NCBI GenBank assembly: GCA_030589965.1 | Contig: JAUUZM010000015.1 | Coordinates: 1-17,363 of the forward strand | Length of the DNA stretch: 17,363 nt | Origin: Bacteroides sp. | Lineage (GTDB): Bacteria; Bacteroidota; Bacteroidia; Bacteroidales; SM23-62 | Reading direction: 5' to 3' | In this document: in pieces, positions 14,765 to 17,363 of the stretch | Layout of the letters: each line of letters opens with the position of its first letter | How positions within the stretch are numbered: position 1 is the stretch's first letter | Translations under genes and position numbers: made by a program | The notes under the pieces: generated by a model | Database searches by the model: none | The model's input: only the letters and a program-made list of their open reading frames with translations | Told to the model about the DNA's origin: nothing

Positions 14765-16840
14765 CTATTTAAAAACCGAATCGTCGATACCGGTATTTAT
14801 CTCGACCGATTCAATGGTGGCAGATATTGTCTGGGGACCTGTGATAATGGTCATTTTATGGGGGTAGAGAATTCCATCCACATCCTTATAGTCATCAAAA
14901 GTGGTAATCTGTAACAGGGGACCGTCAGGAGTTTCTTCAGATTTTTCCTCCCTGATCTTTAGTCCGGTAATACCATTGAAATAGGAATAGCCCACCTGAC
15001 CTGAAGGATCCGTTATTTCAAGCTTATAGGCATCTATATTGTCAGTTTTCTCAATGGATAACAGTTTTATTGAATAAGCGTTTCCCTTGTAGTCAAGTTC
15101 CGGCATTAATTGAGCCTGAATCTTCAGGTTTTCAAGCTCTTTACCCTCAAGTACCTGTTCACCCTGCATTCCGGAATTTTTTCCTGCCACACCATCAAAC
15201 AATGTTTTATTAATAAGCATTTCGCCCATTTTCATACTCATTAAGAATTTGTCAGGTGCCTTGCGTATCATTTCCGCATCAATTTTCATTCCCTGGGTCT
15301 CCATGATCATATGAATGCGCATGTCAGATATAGCCTCAAGTTTTGATCTGCCTCCCGTGGCTTCAAGAGATTTTTCAATTATCTTTTCTGCGGTTATTCC
15401 TTCTGGAAGCTCCCTGACCATATCAGCCGGATCAATCCAGTTGCCTTCTACATCATAGTAATCAACAGTTTTAGAAGGACTAAACTCAGCAAGTCCGCCA
15501 TGAACCTCATCTGCTTTTCCAACAATAAGGATGTGGCAATTCTCAGGTTGTAGATACTTTTTTGCGGCTGCCTGTACATCTTCGGGACTTACTTCTGCAA
15601 TATATTTCAGGTAATTGGCATAGTAATCTTCCGGAAGATTGTATCTCACTATATTCAGCGCAAAACGAGCCACCGTTGCAGGTCGCTCCAGGGCCAGGGC
15701 AAAGGTACCGGACATATAGTTTTTTATTTTTTCAAGCTCCTCGAGGGGAGCTGTTTCTTTCTGAATCTTCTTAATTTCATAAAGGATCTGGTATACAGCG
15801 GAATCAGTAACCTCATTTCTTACATCTGTTCCGACGGAAAAATTACCTATCCACTTATCCTGCCCAAGAGAGGAGTTAACGCCATAGGTATAGGCATGTT
15901 CTTCCCGAAGGTTTTGATCCAGGCGGGCAAAAGTACCCCCCAACATTAGGTTCATCACCCGGGCATTAACATAATCTTCCATGCCGACGGTATAAATTAC
16001 CGGATGAGTTACCTTAATTACAGACTGAACCGCATGTGGACGGTCAACAATGGCAACCTTCCTTTCATTCGGGGCCGAAGGAGTATCATAAGAATGTTTT
16101 GGCACATCTCCGGGTTCCCAAGAGCCAAAATATTTTTTTGTTAGTTTTTTGGCCTCCTTCAGGTTTATGTCTCCAACAATCGCCAGGTAGGCGATATTTG
16201 GCTTAAAATAGCTGTGATAAAAATCTTCACACATTTTCAGGGTAACCGATTCAATAGATTTTTCAGTGCTTACTTCCCCATAGGGGTGGTCTTTCCCATA
16301 TAAAAGAACACTGCTAACAATACCGGAAATGGAAGATGGATCTGTTTTATTGAAAGCAAGTCCGGAAACAGTCTGCTTCTTGATCTTATCAAGCTCTTCC
16401 TGATTGAAAACAGGGTTCAGCAAAATATCAGACATAAGATCCAGCAGTTTTTCATTGTGTTTTTTAAGTGAAGCACCATAAATGGATCCCGACGAAGTGC
16501 TGATTGATGCTCCAATAAAATCGACCTCTTCATCGATCTGGTCTTTGCTGCGGCTGGTGGTAGCTGTACCGAGAAGATTTCCTGCAATGGAGGCAAAACC
16601 GATGCTGTCCCCTTCGGTGAAGGGATCCATGTCAAGTACAAGGGAGTAGGTAACTCTTGGGATTTTGTGGTTTTCAACGACAAAAATCTTAAGTCCGTTT
16701 TTTAATTCAAAAGAACTGTATTCTCCAATCTTTATTTCAGGTGCTGGTCCTGGCTCAGGTGCTGAGCTTCTGTCAATCTGTGCGGACAGAAAAGTAGGAA
16801 AAATCAGGACGAGAGCGAGTTGAATAGATTTGTATTTCAT
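14765..16840 (-). CDS. M16-family peptidase-like protein lacking the zinc motif, with an extra C-terminal domain
   Basis: A 691-residue exported protein with signal peptide MKYKSIQLALVLIFPTFLSA. Residues about 42-450 are a pair of M16 (pitrilysin-type) domains, but where active members have HxxEH this one reads SIAGN (84-88), so both histidines and the glutamate are gone. The second half keeps an Arg/Tyr pair in LREEHAYTYG (Arg312, Tyr318), which in heterodimeric M16 enzymes is supplied by the non-zinc subunit. It should therefore be the partner of the adjacent upstream gene. Residues about 482-691 form an additional domain starting ITAEKIIEKSLEATGGRSK, resembling the lipoprotein-carrier-like fold found at the end of Bacteroidota M16 proteins. 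Likely periplasmic. The start is 10 bases after the upstream M16 stop. Confidence 0.9.
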   Translation of the reverse strand: MKYKSIQLALVLIFPTFLSAQIDRSSAPEPGPAPEIKIGEYSSFELKNGLKIFVVENHKIPRVTYSLVLDMDPFTEGDSIGFASIAGNLLGTATTSRSKDQIDEEVDFIGASISTSSGSIYGASLKKHNEKLLDLMSDILLNPVFNQEELDKIKKQTVSGLAFNKTDPSSISGIVSSVLLYGKDHPYGEVSTEKSIESVTLKMCEDFYHSYFKPNIAYLAIVGDINLKEAKKLTKKYFGSWEPGDVPKHSYDTPSAPNERKVAIVDRPHAVQSVIKVTHPVIYTVGMEDYVNARVMNLMLGGTFARLDQNLREEHAYTYGVNSSLGQDKWIGNFSVGTDVRNEVTDSAVYQILYEIKKIQKETAPLEELEKIKNYMSGTFALALERPATVARFALNIVRYNLPEDYYANYLKYIAEVSPEDVQAAAKKYLQPENCHILIVGKADEVHGGLAEFSPSKTVDYYDVEGNWIDPADMVRELPEGITAEKIIEKSLEATGGRSKLEAISDMRIHMIMETQGMKIDAEMIRKAPDKFLMSMKMGEMLINKTLFDGVAGKNSGMQGEQVLEGKELENLKIQAQLMPELDYKGNAYSIKLLSIEKTDNIDAYKLEITDPSGQVGYSYFNGITGLKIREEKSEETPDGPLLQITTFDDYKDVDGILYPHKMTIITGPQTISATIESVEINTGIDDSVFK

Positions 16841-16850
16841 GTTATGTATT

Positions 16851-17363
16851 TTATTGTTCCTGGTCTTTTGGGAGGTAATGAAGCACTACCCTGTTTTCTG
16901 GGACAAGGTATTTTTTTGCAACCGCCACAATGTCCTCCTGTGTAACAGCAAGATATTTGTCAATTTCAGTGTTTATTAATCCAGGATCCCTGAAAAAAGT
17001 ATAATAACTCGCCAGATTTTCACCGATTCCTGCCATGCTTGTGTTCTGGCTGATAAAATCGTTTTCAGTTTGGTTCTGAAGTTTCTGGAACTCCCTGTCC
17101 GTCAATCCTTCATTAACAACCTTCTGAATCTCCTTATCCATAGCAGCTTCAATATCTTCAAGGGATATGCCCATATTGGCAATGGCGTATATAATAAACA
17201 AACCAGCATCCTCAAGGGTAAGTGGGATGGCGCTGGATTCAATGACCAGTTGCTGGTTGTCAACAAGTGATTTATACAAACGGGAGCTTTGTCCCCCAGC
17301 AAGCAGGGTTTGCAACATGCCCAGAGCATATGCATCCGGATCTCTCATGCCGGGCATACGATA
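16851..17363 (-). CDS. M16-family zinc peptidase, C-terminal part (5' end outside window)
   Basis: The reading frame is open to the right edge, so only about 170 C-terminal residues are visible. They form the last M16 domain: DPDAYALGMLQTLLAGGQSS followed by RLYKSLVDNQQLV, the GLFIIYAIANMG strand, a long helix with LTDREFQKLQNQ, and a closing VAKKYLVPENRVVLHYLP. The zinc motif HxxEH would lie in the missing N-terminal part, so activity is not seen directly. Because the following gene is a zinc-less M16 partner, this is expected to be the catalytic subunit of a heterodimeric periplasmic peptidase. The stop at 16851 is 10 bases before the next gene's start. Confidence 0.88.
   Translation of the reverse strand, partial: YRMPGMRDPDAYALGMLQTLLAGGQSSRLYKSLVDNQQLVIESSAIPLTLEDAGLFIIYAIANMGISLEDIEAAMDKEIQKVVNEGLTDREFQKLQNQTENDFISQNTSMAGIGENLASYYTFFRDPGLINTEIDKYLAVTQEDIVAVAKKYLVPENRVVLHYLPKDQEQ

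Noticed and set aside
14572..14772. Plus-strand open frame of 66 residues antisense to dtd
   Set aside because: It mirrors dtd coding sequence, has no recognisable motif, and is best explained as a shadow of that gene.
1..17363. CRISPR arrays, tRNA or rRNA genes, IS elements, integrases, defence genes
   Set aside because: No spaced direct repeats, tRNA-like cloverleaf spacers or transposase/recombinase motifs were seen; gaps between genes are all under 300 bases.

Overview
This is a gene-dense, AT-leaning stretch that looks like a Bacteroidota (Bacteroidia-type) chromosome. The reasons are the protein families present (a DUF4271 membrane protein directly upstream of hemD, a MORN-repeat protein with a TonB C-terminal domain, a paired M16 peptidase cassette, a Bacteroidota-style polyprenyl synthase), the near absence of Shine-Dalgarno sequences, and several TAnnTTTG boxes, the -7 element of Bacteroidota promoters. 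Most of the window is housekeeping sequence. I see no rRNA, tRNA, CRISPR array, IS element or phage gene, and no complete novel defence or mobile system.

Layout. Plus strand, 1-3127: the 3' part of mnmG (tRNA wobble-uridine modification), a perfect palindrome that looks like a chromosomal parS centromere site, apt (adenine salvage), and uvrC (nucleotide excision repair), which starts at a TTG inside the end of apt. Minus strand, 3103-4077: a long-chain polyprenyl diphosphate synthase whose 3' end overlaps the 3' end of uvrC. From a divergent promoter region (4078-4276) the plus strand carries an ArsR-type repressor with C-terminal cysteines, a QueD/6-pyruvoyl-tetrahydropterin synthase-like enzyme, polA, and a lone MoaD-type sulfur carrier (to 8141).

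Minus strand from 14018 down to 8150: deoC, DUF4271 membrane protein, hemD, rnpA, MORN/TonB-CTD protein and an S41 (CtpA-like) protease, mostly closely spaced. Minus strand from the right edge: the C-terminal part of an M16 peptidase, a second M16 protein that has lost the zinc motif and carries an extra C-terminal domain, and dtd, with gaps of 10 and 5 bases, consistent with one operon. Between dtd and deoC is the remnant of a small DUF4440-like lipoprotein gene: its signal peptide and its C-terminal end survive in different frames and the middle is gone.

Functionally the window joins information processing (mnmG, uvrC, polA, rnpA, dtd), cofactor and quinone precursor supply (hemD, polyprenyl synthase, MoaD, QueD), nucleotide salvage (apt, deoC) and envelope proteolysis (S41, M16 pair). 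The parS-like site together with mnmG and rnpA suggests, but does not prove, a location in the origin-proximal part of the chromosome. The most useful observations are the parS-like site, the internally deleted lipoprotein pseudogene, and the ArsR gene with a candidate operator lying on its own -7 box.
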